Notes under the pieces: model-generated | Seen by the model: the letters and a program-made list of their open reading frames with translations, nothing else | Database searches by the model: none | What the model was told of the DNA's origin: nothing | Shown: positions 33,926 through 45,300 of the stretch, piece after piece | Position numbering within the stretch: position 1 is the stretch's first letter | Layout of the letters: each line of letters opens with the position of its first letter | Assembly: GCA_022559845.1 (NCBI GenBank) | Contig: JAHNEJ010002062.1 | Span: forward strand, 1 to 64,000 | Length of the DNA: 64,000 nucleotides | DNA from: Amorphophallus konjac | Lineage: Eukaryota > Streptophyta > Magnoliopsida > Alismatales > Araceae | Reading direction: 5' to 3' | Translations under genes and position numbers: made by a program

Positions 33926-35370
33926 TAGAATATGAACGTTAACCTGACGGGATGTCAGACTTAACAAGCCTTGCCTAGGCGGTATGTCTAGGAAAGGGCA
34001 GAAACAATGCAATGTTGTCGTCATGACGTCACGTCGAACACGACCAACCTGGAAGAGACAAAGGGTCTGGGCCAGGGCAGAATATGGTTGTTGACTAGAC
34101 AGATTGCCAAAGTCAACCAACTTGGAAAAGGCATGAGGCCTGAACCAAAGGCAGAATGTAACATAGCTGTTGGCTTGACGTCCTATCGGAGCCAACAAAC
34201 TTGGTAGAGGCGTGAGGCCTGAGCCAAGAGCATCATGTAGGATAGGTGTTGACTTGACGGCATGTCGAAGCCAACAGACTTGGCAAAGGCGTGAGGCCTA
34301 AGCCAGGGGCAGAGTATAGCATAGGTGTTGACTCGATGGAACGTCGAAGTCAACAAACTTGGCAGAGGCGTAAGGCCTAAGCCAAGAGTATCATGTTGGA
34401 TATGAACATTGAATGGGTGTTGACTCGACGTCATGTCAAGCCAACGAACTTGACAAAGACGTGAGGCCTAAGCCAAGGGCAGAATATATAATATGAGTGC
34501 TGACCCAACAGGATGTTAGAGCCAACAAACCCTGCTTAGACGGCCTGTCCAAGACAAGGGCAGACATAAAACCTTGTTGTCCCCTCGACGTTATGTTGAA
34601 AATGACCACCCTGGAAGAGACAAAGGGTCTGGGCCAAGGCAGAATATGGTTGTTGACTAGACAGATTGCTGAAGTCAACCAACTTGGAAAAGGCGTGAGG
34701 CCTGAACCAAGGAAGAATGTAGGATATGGATGTTGACCTGACGTCATGTCGGAGTCAACGTACTCGACAGAGGCGTGGGGCCTAAGCCAATGGTATAATA
34801 TAAGATAGGTGCTGACTCGACATCAGGTCGAAATCAATGAACTTGGCAGAGGCATAAGGCCTAAGCCAAGGGTAGAATGTAGGATAGGTGTTGACTCGAC
34901 GTCATGTCAAAGCCAACGAACTTGGCAGAGGCGTGGGGCCTAAGCCAAGGGAAGAATATAGGATATGTGTTGACTCGATGTCCTGTCGGAGCCAACGAAC
35001 TTGGCAGAAGCATGAGGCCTAAGCCAAGGGCAGAATATAAAATAGGTGTTGACCCGATGGAACGTCGAAGTCAACAGGCCCTGCCCCGACAGAAGATTTG
35101 GGGGTGAGGATTGACTAGAATGCAGACATATGAGAGGCCCAGACCCAGGACTAGATATCAATGTCAACCCGATGAAATGTCGGAGTCAACCAACCTCGCT
35201 TAGACGGAAGGTCTGAAACAAGGGCAGGATGTGTAGAGGCAGATGTCAACCTGACGTCATGTCGAAGCTGACCAACTTGGCGAGGACGTGGGGTCTAAGT
35301 CAAGATAGAATATGGACGTTGACCCGTGGAGATGTCGGGATCAACAGACCTTGCTCAGACAGAAGGTCTA
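33926..35370. repeat. Tandem array with GTTGACTCGACGTCATGTC units
   Basis: Degenerate units of about 80-95 bases carry TGTTGACTCGACGTCATGTC, GCCAACGAACTTGGCAGAGG and CGTGAGGCCTAAGCCAAGG, over 1.4 kb. The order is conserved but lengths vary. No coding potential is evident. Confidence 0.88.
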
Positions 35371-35880
35371 AAACAAAGTACAGGAATCTTATTGGTCTAT
35401 TAGTTGGATTGGTTGAGTTTATTGATTTGATGAGTCGATTGACATGTTGGGTTTATTAGGTCTGTTGGATTTTATCGATTCCATTGGGTTTATTGATTTG
35501 TTTGATTTTATTGGGTTTATCAAGTTTGTTAAGTTTATTGACTTACTGAGTTTATTAGATTTTTTTTTGAATTTTTTTTTTGGTTTCTCGATTTATTGAG
35601 TTGATTGATTTTGCTTAGCTTATTGGATTTATTACATTGTGTTGGGTTTATTAAATTTATTTTAAATCATCATTTTCCTTTTTTTATTCATTTTCATCAT
35701 TCACTTTTTTTTTATTCATTTCTTTCTTCTTTTTATTTCCTTTTTTTTGTTAATATTATTTTCGTTTGTTTTTTATTGGGCTCCCTGACGCAGTCTCGTC
35801 TGCGATGCGGGATATTTTTGTCCGGTGGGACTATTAATGAATTTGACTATTTATTCTATTGGTGGGGCTAGGGATTGATG
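35371..35880. repeat. T-rich degenerate repeats (TTTATTGATTTG type)
   Basis: Low-complexity sequence with many copies of GGGTTTATTGATTT-like words and T runs. It separates two GC-richer arrays. Confidence 0.7.
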
Positions 35881-36310
35881 TCCAAGTGCCCGGCGGGCCT
35901 GGCGAGGGCGGAGTGCCACTAGGCCAAGGAAAGGATAGCTCGGTCAGGGCGGAGTGCCACCAGACCGAGGAGAGGGTAGCTCGGTCAGGGCGAAATGCCA
36001 CTAGACCAAGGAAAGGGTAGCTTGATCGGGGCGGAGTGCCACCGGACCAAGGTAGGGGTAGCTTGATTAGGGCGGAGTGCCACTAAACCAAGGTAAGGAT
36101 AGCGTGGTCAGGGCGGAGTGCCACTGGACCAAGGTGAGGGTAGCTCGGTCAGGGTGGAATGCCACCAGACCAAGGAAAGGGTGGCGCGGTCAGGGCGGGG
36201 TGCCACTAGACCAAGGTAAAAGTAGCTCGGTTAGGGCGGAGTGCCACTAGACCAAGGTGAGGTAGCTCGGTCAGGGCGGAGTGCCACTAGACCAAGGAAA
36301 TGGTTTTATG
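35881..36310. repeat. Tandem array with approximately 38-bp unit, TAGCTCGGTCAGGGCGGAG
   Basis: About eleven units carry GGTAGCTCGGTCAGGGCGGAG and TGCCACTAGACCAAGG, with scattered substitutions. A diverged, longer version (GAGGGCAGAGCACCTCAGG) follows to about 36620. Confidence 0.93.
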
Positions 36311-37447
36311 AATCCCGCCCAGTAGGACAAAGGATAATTTTGGGGCTCGGCGATGGCGGAGTGCCTCAGGCCAAGGAAATGGTTTTATGAATCCTATCCA
36401 ATGGGACGAAGCTTATTTCCGAGCTTGGCGAGGGCAGAGCACCTCAGGCTAAGGGAAAGACTTTGTGGACCCAGCTCGATGGGACATAAGGTAATTTTCA
36501 TGTTCGGCTGGGGCAGAGCGCCTCCGCCCAAGGGAAAGCTTTTGTGGGCTCAGCCCGACGGGGCTGATGGGCAAATTTTGAGCTCGACAAGGGCAGAGTG
36601 CATTATGCCAAGGAAATAGGAGATTTTATTGGGCCGACATTGGACAAGGAATCCAAACCGGCATTGATAGGAGAGTCCCATGGGACGAATATGACATTGT
36701 TGTGGCTGAATGCCGAAAGGCCATGAGAGTGCATACAATTCGGGAGGACTTGTTCTTTTCATTCCCTAACAGGGTTTGGACCCGTATTTAAAACGGGAGG
36801 CCTGGTGGCCAATGAAGGTCCCTTAGCATCGGTGGGACTGTTGATTAACATGATCCCCCTGGGAGTATTTAGTGACAGCTATACATCGGATCAATAGCTA
36901 TTTTCTTTCGTCATTGATTTCTTTAGGGGATGCTCCAAATAGCTTCGATTCGGGCCTCTGGCGCTTACGCCAAGTGTCCTCCTCTTGACGCTCATTCTTA
37001 GAAGCTGCAGTTGCAGGGTCTTCCTACCTCCACAGATGATGTAGTCATTTTATTATCCCCTTGGGCATTCGCCATGCATTTTTTTTTATAGTCCAAGGTG
37101 GGTGTACAGGAGAGCGCTCACACCCTCAGAGAGGGGATGAGTGGTTCACTCCACCATACCAACCCCACAGCGTAACCATCAAGGCCTCCTTCATTTTATC
37201 TTGATTTTCTTCTTCTTTTTTTTTTGGAAGACCCGACCGTCTGAGAGACGACATCTCAGATTCGATAGGTGGAGCCCTATCTCTATATATGCAAATTTCA
37301 TTTGCCATCCCTTTTTTATTATTTTTTTTTGGTGCATGCCCCCAGAACATGACCTTTCCTTTTTTTTTCCTCTTTTTTTTATTTGCCATTCTTCTTTTGT
37401 TGGCAAGCATCCGCATTCAAGCTATGCGGGCCTGCTAGACATCGGCT
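36311..37447. other. 3' internal region of the 21-kb element, no gene seen
   Basis: Diverged repeats to about 36620, then unique-looking sequence with T runs near 37205-37390. No polymerase or integrase motif is present on either strand. Confidence 0.6.
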
Positions 37448-40400
37448 TCAGCCAGATTTGCGAGGAGCAGTTGAGGCGGTAGCATCGCGCGGGGCTGCTC
37501 TTTTAAGGACAGATATTTGATGAGGGCATGGTGGGTCCACCCTGTACTCGCCCATCTGTAGTTCGCCTTTCTTGATCAGGCCTTCAATAATGTCCTTGAA
37601 CACATAGCAATCCTCAATGGGATGCCCCAACATTTGGTGATAAGGACAGAATCGTGGATCGTCTTTTCTTTCGACATCGCCTGGCTTCTTTGGCTCTGGA
37701 AGCACTATTTTGCCGTACTCTCGGGCCCACTCAAAAAGTGCCCTAGTCTTGTCCTTTGGAAAGGAATACAGTTTCGTCGTTTTGCCCCTTAACGGGGGCC
37801 CTTGTTTTGCTGGATCGGCGGAAGATGCCTCTTTCATCTTCTTCTTCTGTTGCTCGAAGGCTTCAAAATTTGAGGTGCAAACTTCTTCTTGTGCCGGAGG
37901 TTTGTTGATTGATTTATTCTTTTGGCTCGAGACCGTAGGGGCTGAGCAAAGTCTTGCCAGAACTGCTTCGGCATTGGCTGCAATGTCGCCTAGTTGTTCG
38001 AAGGTCGTGACTTCAATGTCAATGACCCATCGTAGAATTTCTATTCTCAAATTTTCTTTGCAGATTTGAACAGAGTCCCCGTAGCTCGGTGGATGTCTGC
38101 ATCTTTCATGGAGATTCCTCCACCTTCTTATGTAGTCAGTGACAGACTCATTATCTTTTTGTTTGGCTGCTTGTAATTCGGGCTCGGTGACTTCCTCTTT
38201 GGCTGTCTCCATATTCATTATTTGTTTCGCCTTCAGCTCGTTCATCTGCATGTGCGGCCTCATTTGCACCATCTTCGGAGATGCCTTAGTTGCCCCCTGA
38301 CGTGCCCGGGAGACTGTGTGCTCGAGTGGTTGAGGGAGGATACCCCTTGTATGATCATGTGCTATTCGGGGTATGACTGACCGCGCTAAAGCTTCAGGTG
38401 AGCCAGCACTACCTCGTGTCGCCTCATGTAGACGTCCTACCAGTTGCGGCATAGGTGGACTTAGATTCATTTCATTCAGCTGCCTTTGCAGCATTTCAAT
38501 TTCCTGCTGCTTCTGATGTAGCAGTGCCATCACAGTGGGGCCTTGCCAAGAGGGGCCGGAAGTGCTATCTTGCGCCTCCGGTTTGACTAGGGTGAGTGGC
38601 ATCCCGTCATCGTTGCTGGACGCGCCCAGTTTCTTCGAGATAAACTCCCTGGGTTTCATGCCTTCGAGCCTGGGAGGAACATGGTATTGCATTCCCTTGT
38701 TGGCTGGTGGGCGTCTTGGTATTCTCCCAGATCCGGCAGCATGGTGGGAGGTAGAAGCTTTAGCTTGATTTGCCCCTTTTGGCATAAAGCAAATTTCTTC
38801 ATTTTCTTCATTAGCAGCTTGAGCCACACTGGACGGTGCTGACAGCATGTTGCAAGAGAGAGCAACATGTCTTATTTTAGCTTTTGTATTCTCATTTTCC
38901 TTCTCCCATATGGCTGGCCTCTGCCCCTGTAGTGGGTCATTCGGTGCATGGAACACCCCTGCCTTTTCTTTAATTCTTTTTGTTAGCCCGTGAGACTTAT
39001 TGTGTCCTTGACGGGCATGCTTCTTGACCTGTATAGGCTGGCTCTTGAGCTGCTCATGCTTATCAAGCCCACTTATAGTAGCTTGTGGCCGCTCCATGGC
39101 TGAGCTAGCTTCTTCATGTTCCCGCGACGGGGTTTGTTTCTTCTCTTTATTGTCAGTTGACCCTTTGATAGCCATTGGAGGGGCTATTTGAAGGCAGGTA
39201 GAGACTGCAAGAGGCAGAGTGGGCCAGTCCATGGCTCCACTAACATGGGCTCTCGGAGCCGGAAGGGATACTGATCTTGTTCGTTCCTTTCTTGATGATG
39301 TTTGCCAATTTCTTTGCTTTTCTTCAGGCACTAGGGCACAGTCTTCATTGTTGTGCTGACTACAAGCCTCTGGCACTTCTTTGGGCGATCGTTGGCATAC
39401 AGATATCATGTTAATTGATGCCTCCTGTGTAGGCACTTCATGCGGGCATGGAGGATCAACTCTGTCCTCCCCCATTTGTAGCTCTCCTCTTTTTATTAAG
39501 CCTTGGGCGATGTCTTTAAATATTTGGCAATCCTCAATAGGATGCCCCAGGATTTGATGGTATGGGCAGAAATGAGGATCATCTCTTCTTCTGACGTCAT
39601 CAGGCCTTTTTGGCTTCGGAAGGATGACTTTGCTATATTTGACAGCCCACTCGAACAATGCTCGGGTCTTGTCCCTGGGGAAGGCATAGAGCTTCTTTGC
39701 TTTGTTCTGCGGAGGAGGCCTCTCTCGACATCTTGCAGGTTCATTGAGAGGAGGATTGTGCATCCATTTATGCCTTTTCGCCGTGAGACTGACCGCATGA
39801 ACCGCTTTCAGTATCGGCCGTTTATTAACCTGCTTGGCTTCATGACTTGAGTCAGCAGAAATGGAGGGATATCTCGTGAAGAAATCTTCAACCTCCGTGG
39901 CAATATCGCTTAATCGGTCAAATGACCGGATTTCTATTCCGATCATCTTTTCCAGAATCTCCTTCTTCAAATTTTGTTTGCATATTTGTATTGCATCTTC
40001 TGGATGCGGAGGGCGCCGACACCTCATGCAGAGATCCTCCCATCTCTTGATATATTCTGTAGCTATTTCATCATCTTTTTGTTTGGTCTCCAATAACTCG
40101 GCCATGGTCACCTCCATCTCAGCGATGTGGAATCTTTCGGTGAATTTCTGCTGCATGTCTGGCCAGTCGTGGATAGACCCGGCTGGCAGGTCAGAGTACC
40201 ATTCAAAAGCAGGTCCTGTCAATGAAGGCCCAAAGAACTTCAATAGGTATGACTCGTCTGCCGCCAAGTCGCCCATGACTGTCATATAATGTGCAATATG
40301 TTCTTTCGGGGAGCCTTGCCCATTGTATTTGTCAAATTTTGGGAGTCTATTGATGCCGGGTGGCAATCTTTTGGCAGCATGATGGGCTAGATATGGTACT

Positions 40401-42241
40401 TCATATATGTCAAAGGGGGCATAGTCATCACCACCCCTCTTTGGCAGTCTTGCCTCGATCCTCTGCTCCACCATCAACTTATTCAGCATAGATGGCTCTT
40501 CTAGTTGAGGGCAGAGGTGGGTGGGCTGCATCAATAATGCGGCCGAAGTCATAGCATTGGATGGCAAAGGTTCTGACAGGGGGGCCTGCCGCTGCATCTG
40601 AAGGGGCATTGGCTGTGCTGGCTGGAGCCGTTGGGAATAATGTTGAGGAGTAGCCCGATTCTGAGCTGTAGTTTGTAGAATGGCCTGTGAAGGAGCACCC
40701 CCAGGGTTGAAACCTTCATGTGATGGCTCGGCTCGTGCCCCCGATTCCTCGGGCGCCATAGCGTGCCCAGTCTTTTCATTCAATTTTCTCTTCAGCAGTT
40801 CTACCTCCTGCTGGTATCTTTGCAGCGTCATCAGCACGGCAGGGTCCATAGTTGTTTCGCTACTGATGCCCTCGAGTGCCTCACCAAAGGTGCATCCAGA
40901 TAGGGGTACCCCTTCTTCTTCAGATGCCATTGTCTTGGCATTGAGAGTAGTGTTGTCTTCATCAGCAACCCACTTGTCCTTAGAGACTTGCAGTAACCCA
41001 GCCTCAATTTTGCCCCGTCCTGTCACTGGGTCTTCTCTTTCGGCAACCTCGGCCAGCCGTTCTGGTTCATTTAGCAGGGCGCCATGCCCGCTCATCACCC
41101 CTGTCATATTACAGGTGAGGATTTGCATTCTTCTGCTGTACTTTCTGACTCCCCTATGGGCCTGACTAGGGAGAGTTGGCCCTTCATTTGTTGAAATTCT
41201 TTTCAACTTTTCAATTTGTGAAGGCCTTTCAAAGCTTCTAGCCCCACCTTGCTTCTCTTTTTCATTCGCCACCATGGGTGACATTTTATCTTTTTCTTCT
41301 TTTTCGGCCCTGACGACACGAATCAATCTTCGCTGGCCCAGGGAGGAATTCTTGAAGTTACAAAAATATTCCCGGACCCTCTTTATCATGTCTTTCTGAT
41401 GACACTCTGGAGAAATGGCAGGAGACAGCACTTGGACTCGGACGGACGGCATATGTGAAAGCCGTATCATCTTGGCAGCTTGATTGAAGTTTCTTGAATA
41501 TTTGGAAATATCAGCCTGCCTTGCGCAGGCCCTGGCGACAGGTGGAGGAGTTGCAATCACGGTTTCTTCTACATGCATAGCCCCTTTGCCCCCTCTATTG
41601 GGAACATCCACAGAATTTTTGAAGCCTGGTGAGGCTGGTGCAGGGCCTCGAATCCTCTTGGGAACCCAGATTTGCTTAGACTTCGGCAAGTTCGGGGTTG
41701 GCCTCCCATGCTCGTTGTCATTAAAATTCACCCTTCGGCTTGTCAGCACTTGGAAGGTGTTATGAGTGGGCACAGTCGGGATGATCCGATCTGGTAGAAC
41801 TTCGGCACCGCGGCCATTGAAGTAGACTTGGATGCCCCCGATTAACATGGACTTCCCAGAGGCTGAAAGTTGGCTCTGAGGATCAGCAGCAATTCTTCTC
41901 CTGGAGCACTTCTTGTTGCCCCCAGTGGGCTCCTTCTTATGTGCCGCAATCGAACAAATAGTATGGTGGACGTGGCAGCTCACGACCACCGGGTCCTTCG
42001 GCACAGCTTCCTTGACATGGCCCTTACTTCGGCGAGCCACAATTTTGTCATTCTTCAGCTTTGCAGGTTCATAACTCTCCACGTCCAGGAGATTCGCGAA
42101 TGCAACTCCCAAGAAGTTGGGGAAGCCAACGACTGGGGGAAGGTTGCCGAAGGTAGTGGGTAAGGCAAGGTAGCCGAATGCAGCATGGTTGACCATGATT
42201 TGGGGACAGAAAACAACTCCATCCAGTCCGCTCGCCATCAC
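37448..42241 (-). CDS. Double-Gag protein of the 21-kb LTR element (1597 aa)
   Basis: One open frame of 1597 codons, read on the minus strand beginning about 130 bases after the 5' LTR. Residues 1-450 are unknown, basic and Pro-rich. First module: a coiled segment (RYQQEVELLKRKLNE, about 475-489), a Retrotrans_gag-like domain (about 630-790: LPKFDKYNGQGSPKEHI, EWYSDLPAGSI, IKRWEDLCMRCRRPP), then KTRALFEW and the knuckle FCPYHQILGHPIEDC (892-905). Second module: HQKQQEIEMLQRQLNE (about 1242-1257), DYIRRWRNLHERCRHPP (about 1369-1385), KTRALFEW and FCPYHQMLGHPIEDC (1532-1545). The second lacks the N-terminal half of the gag domain. The knuckle is C-x2-H-x4-H-x4-C, with His where retroviral knuckles have Cys. 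No stop interrupts it, which suggests selection or youth. Packaging of the element's RNA is inferred. Confidence 0.9.
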   Translation of the reverse strand: MMASGLDGVVFCPQIMVNHAAFGYLALPTTFGNLPPVVGFPNFLGVAFANLLDVESYEPAKLKNDKIVARRSKGHVKEAVPKDPVVVSCHVHHTICSIAAHKKEPTGGNKKCSRRRIAADPQSQLSASGKSMLIGGIQVYFNGRGAEVLPDRIIPTVPTHNTFQVLTSRRVNFNDNEHGRPTPNLPKSKQIWVPKRIRGPAPASPGFKNSVDVPNRGGKGAMHVEETVIATPPPVARACARQADISKYSRNFNQAAKMIRLSHMPSVRVQVLSPAISPECHQKDMIKRVREYFCNFKNSSLGQRRLIRVVRAEKEEKDKMSPMVANEKEKQGGARSFERPSQIEKLKRISTNEGPTLPSQAHRGVRKYSRRMQILTCNMTGVMSGHGALLNEPERLAEVAEREDPVTGRGKIEAGLLQVSKDKWVADEDNTTLNAKTMASEEEGVPLSGCTFGEALEGISSETTMDPAVLMTLQRYQQEVELLKRKLNEKTGHAMAPEESGARAEPSHEGFNPGGAPSQAILQTTAQNRATPQHYSQRLQPAQPMPLQMQRQAPLSEPLPSNAMTSAALLMQPTHLCPQLEEPSMLNKLMVEQRIEARLPKRGGDDYAPFDIYEVPYLAHHAAKRLPPGINRLPKFDKYNGQGSPKEHIAHYMTVMGDLAADESYLLKFFGPSLTGPAFEWYSDLPAGSIHDWPDMQQKFTERFHIAEMEVTMAELLETKQKDDEIATEYIKRWEDLCMRCRRPPHPEDAIQICKQNLKKEILEKMIGIEIRSFDRLSDIATEVEDFFTRYPSISADSSHEAKQVNKRPILKAVHAVSLTAKRHKWMHNPPLNEPARCRERPPPQNKAKKLYAFPRDKTRALFEWAVKYSKVILPKPKRPDDVRRRDDPHFCPYHQILGHPIEDCQIFKDIAQGLIKRGELQMGEDRVDPPCPHEVPTQEASINMISVCQRSPKEVPEACSQHNNEDCALVPEEKQRNWQTSSRKERTRSVSLPAPRAHVSGAMDWPTLPLAVSTCLQIAPPMAIKGSTDNKEKKQTPSREHEEASSAMERPQATISGLDKHEQLKSQPIQVKKHARQGHNKSHGLTKRIKEKAGVFHAPNDPLQGQRPAIWEKENENTKAKIRHVALSCNMLSAPSSVAQAANEENEEICFMPKGANQAKASTSHHAAGSGRIPRRPPANKGMQYHVPPRLEGMKPREFISKKLGASSNDDGMPLTLVKPEAQDSTSGPSWQGPTVMALLHQKQQEIEMLQRQLNEMNLSPPMPQLVGRLHEATRGSAGSPEALARSVIPRIAHDHTRGILPQPLEHTVSRARQGATKASPKMVQMRPHMQMNELKAKQIMNMETAKEEVTEPELQAAKQKDNESVTDYIRRWRNLHERCRHPPSYGDSVQICKENLRIEILRWVIDIEVTTFEQLGDIAANAEAVLARLCSAPTVSSQKNKSINKPPAQEEVCTSNFEAFEQQKKKMKEASSADPAKQGPPLRGKTTKLYSFPKDKTRALFEWAREYGKIVLPEPKKPGDVERKDDPRFCPYHQMLGHPIEDCYVFKDIIEGLIKKGELQMGEYRVDPPCPHQISVLKRAAPRDATASTAPRKSG

Positions 42242-42371
42242 TTCAACCTAAAAAGAGGAGAAACAAGACGAATGAATAATTAACATTTGAGGTAGTTGGG
42301 TGGGGGCCCCATGGTCCCTCTATTTTGGCGAAAAGATGAAGGGAGGTTGAGTCCCACCGGGCGTGCCAGCT
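42242..42371 (-). promoter_or_regulatory. Leader and primer-binding-site region of the 21-kb element
   Basis: On the minus strand, three bases after the LTR, TGGCACGCCCGGTGGGACT (42368-42350) begins with the TGG expected opposite a tRNA CCA end. The matching tRNA is not identified. A short leader then leads to the start codon at 42241. Confidence 0.6.
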
Positions 42372-45300
42372 TGTGGGAGATGATTTTTTATTAAGAATAT
42401 TTTTTATTATGATTATGGGTTTATTTAGATTATTTATTAGAGGTTTATTCGCGTGGGGCGTGCCAGTCACTGAGTGACAAATTTATTATGCGCACCGTCC
42501 GACTAACCAGACGATTATGGGTGATCGTGTCGGGACCCAAAACCCGCCGTACCATGAAGGCTACGACGTTAATTACACCTCCCCAGAAGAGAGGAAACCC
42601 TTGATTAATCGCCAAAATAGAGAGGCCATGAGGCCCATAGATTATGCAAAGATGTGATTGCATGCAAGCACACAATATGGTAGTATTTGTTTATTAGGCC
42701 GGCTCCCGGTACAGGGCGGAGAACTTAGATCCGAGAACCATCATTACGCATAGTGAGAGCCTCCGGTCAGGCGTAACCCGACTTTCCGCTAATCACCATT
42801 CGATATACCGGAGAGTCAGATCATGCAGGCATGCAAGGTGATTAGTGTTATTGTTTATTGCTTATTTAGTCATTTATTTGTAAATTTAAGGAAGACTTTG
42901 GCAATCCCTGTCACTCGCAGGGTTGTCGATTAGTCATTGCCTTTTTATTTTGAGACTGCACATAGCGTTACGGTGCATACATATGGGCCCGGGAGGTGGG
43001 CCGAGTATGATCGTATTCGGGCAGACTTGTGTATCATCGGGACAATGTATGCCAGAGTATGGCAAATTTGATATTTGAGAAATGAAGGGACACGGTTAAA
43101 ACCCGGTCAAAAAGGAATTGAATTCAACGGCTTATCGGCCCAGGACAAGATCATGCCGTGACCATAATGGGGTTAACCCCGAGATCTAGGTACGACCTGT
43201 CAGGGGGTCATCAATATTCCCATGCCCGGGGTCTAGAGGAGGTGAGAGCTCCGGAGTGAATACGGTCATGTTCATTATTCTTTATTTAGTTTTGTTATTA
43301 TTTTTTTTAAATACATGAATGCCCTTTATTTATTATTTACTTGTTTCTCTTGTTTTATTTTATTAGTATTTTTTTTATTGGATGCATGCATCTTTTATTT
43401 CCTTTATTGACATTTATTTGTCATTTATTCATTCATTATTTTTTTGTTGTTTATTCATCACTTTTATGTTTTATTATTTTTATTGTCATTTATTTAACCA
43501 TTATTTGTTTATTATATTTTTATTTATTTGTTTGTTATGATTACTATTGTTATTATTATTCATCATTTCACCCCCTTTTTTTTACCTATATATATTTTCC
43601 CCCCTCACTTTAGTGTATAAAAGATGCTGTGCATATGAATGCACGAGTGTGTTTTTCTCATGTTATTATTTTATTATGTCTTTATGCCTAGATAGGCAAC
43701 GTATGTGCATGTGTGTGTGTGTTGAATTTAAATGGGGCATGTGTTACGTGATTAGGTGTGTTTTACGTAAGATGATACATGCATGTGTACATGAGGGTGC
43801 ATGAGTTTGTTTTGTTACGTGAAAATGGCGTGAGAGGCACAAGGAGTAAAACGGCGCGGGTATATGCATATGGTTAAAATGGCGTGGCGGTGCAGGTGCA
43901 GATGGCTAAAACGGCGCGCATCTTGTGTTGTTATTATTTTATATTTTTTTTTTATTCATGAAGGGGAAACACATGGCTTAATCCGCAGGTTTAGATGAAA
44001 TTTCACGGTTAAAACGGCGTGCAAATACGTGAGCACGCCGGATAACGGTGTTTATTCTTTTTGCTTTATTTATTTTGTTTTGCTTTGTTTATTTTATTAT
44101 TTATTATTTATTATTATGATATTTAGTTGTTGTTTGTGTGTTTTAATATTTTTTTATTTCATTTTTTTTTAATTTATGTTCTCGGTTTTACAAATGGTTA
44201 AAATATCCTGGCAAAGATCTAGTAGCGTCTCCCTAGACCCGGAGTGTTTGGGGGAAAGTGGAGGCATGCCCATGGAATGGGGTAAGCTCCTTAAAGGCCG
44301 GGAGGCCAGACACGGTGACCGGTGGACCCGAGTGGACAGAGGCCCCGAGGGAGACTCTACGAGAGATACCGATGTGTCCACGGGTTATCCAAATCGGGAC
44401 AGTGTTCGCCATTAAGGCAGTTTAATATTCACTCGGAGAGTGATCATTTAAAACGGCATGAGGATCAAAGCCTTAAAACGGCGCGGTTGAACCGGCGTGG
44501 AACGCTCAGGGAAAGGGCTTAAAACGGCACGGGAAACCGTAGGTGTAGGCTTAAAACGGCACCACAAAAAGTGAAAAGGAGGCCTTAAAACGGCACCACA
44601 CAGGTGAAGAGGAGGCCTTAAAACGGCGCCACAAAAGTGGAGAGGGGAGGGCCTTAAAACGGCGCCACAAAAGCGGAGAGGGGGAGGCCTTAAAACGGCA
44701 CGCCCCTTTGAGGGCGCGCCGTTTTAAGGCGCGCCGTTTTAAGGCGCGCCGGTTGCCAGTGGCGCCGATTTAGCCCTGTTTCACGGAAACTGAGGTTCTA
44801 TTGGTTTATTTTTGGACTTATTAAAATATTTTGGAAGATTTTGAAAGTTTATTAAGTCAGTCATTCATCGGATCGGTCCCGGGCCGTCCGGAAGTCAATC
44901 ATAGGCTCGCGCGAGGTTCGCACTCGAGCGCGGCGACTGTTCCGAGTCAGGCCGACTAGTTTATTAAATGGTTTATTTAACTCATTCGAGCTGAAAATTC
45001 GGCAGCATCTCCCCATCCCGGAGGATTTGTCAGGGAGAATCGGGGAGTACTCACGTGGCGGAGTAAACCCCTAACAGCCGGGTGGCGCAACGGCGGCCGG
45101 CAGACCCGAACGGAAAGGAAAACCCCGAGGTCCAGCCTGCTAGGGGCACCAAGTCCGTGGGTGAGAGCGGGCGGATGAGACGACTCATTATGGGAGCGAA
45201 AATCCCGAGGACTAGCCTACGAGGGGTACGCGACCTGAGTCGACTCAAGGCTCAAGGCGGGACGACCAGTTAGAGAAGGAAACCCCGAGGGCCAGCCTAC

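Noticed and set aside
31391..36310. CRISPR-like arrays
   Set aside because: The repeats are directly adjacent and vary along their whole length, with no unique spacers, in a plant retrotransposon.
30820..42371. A hidden pol region in the 21-kb element
   Set aside because: I looked for DD, FADD/YxDD, DSG and integrase D-D-E patterns on both strands and found none outside the Gag ORF.
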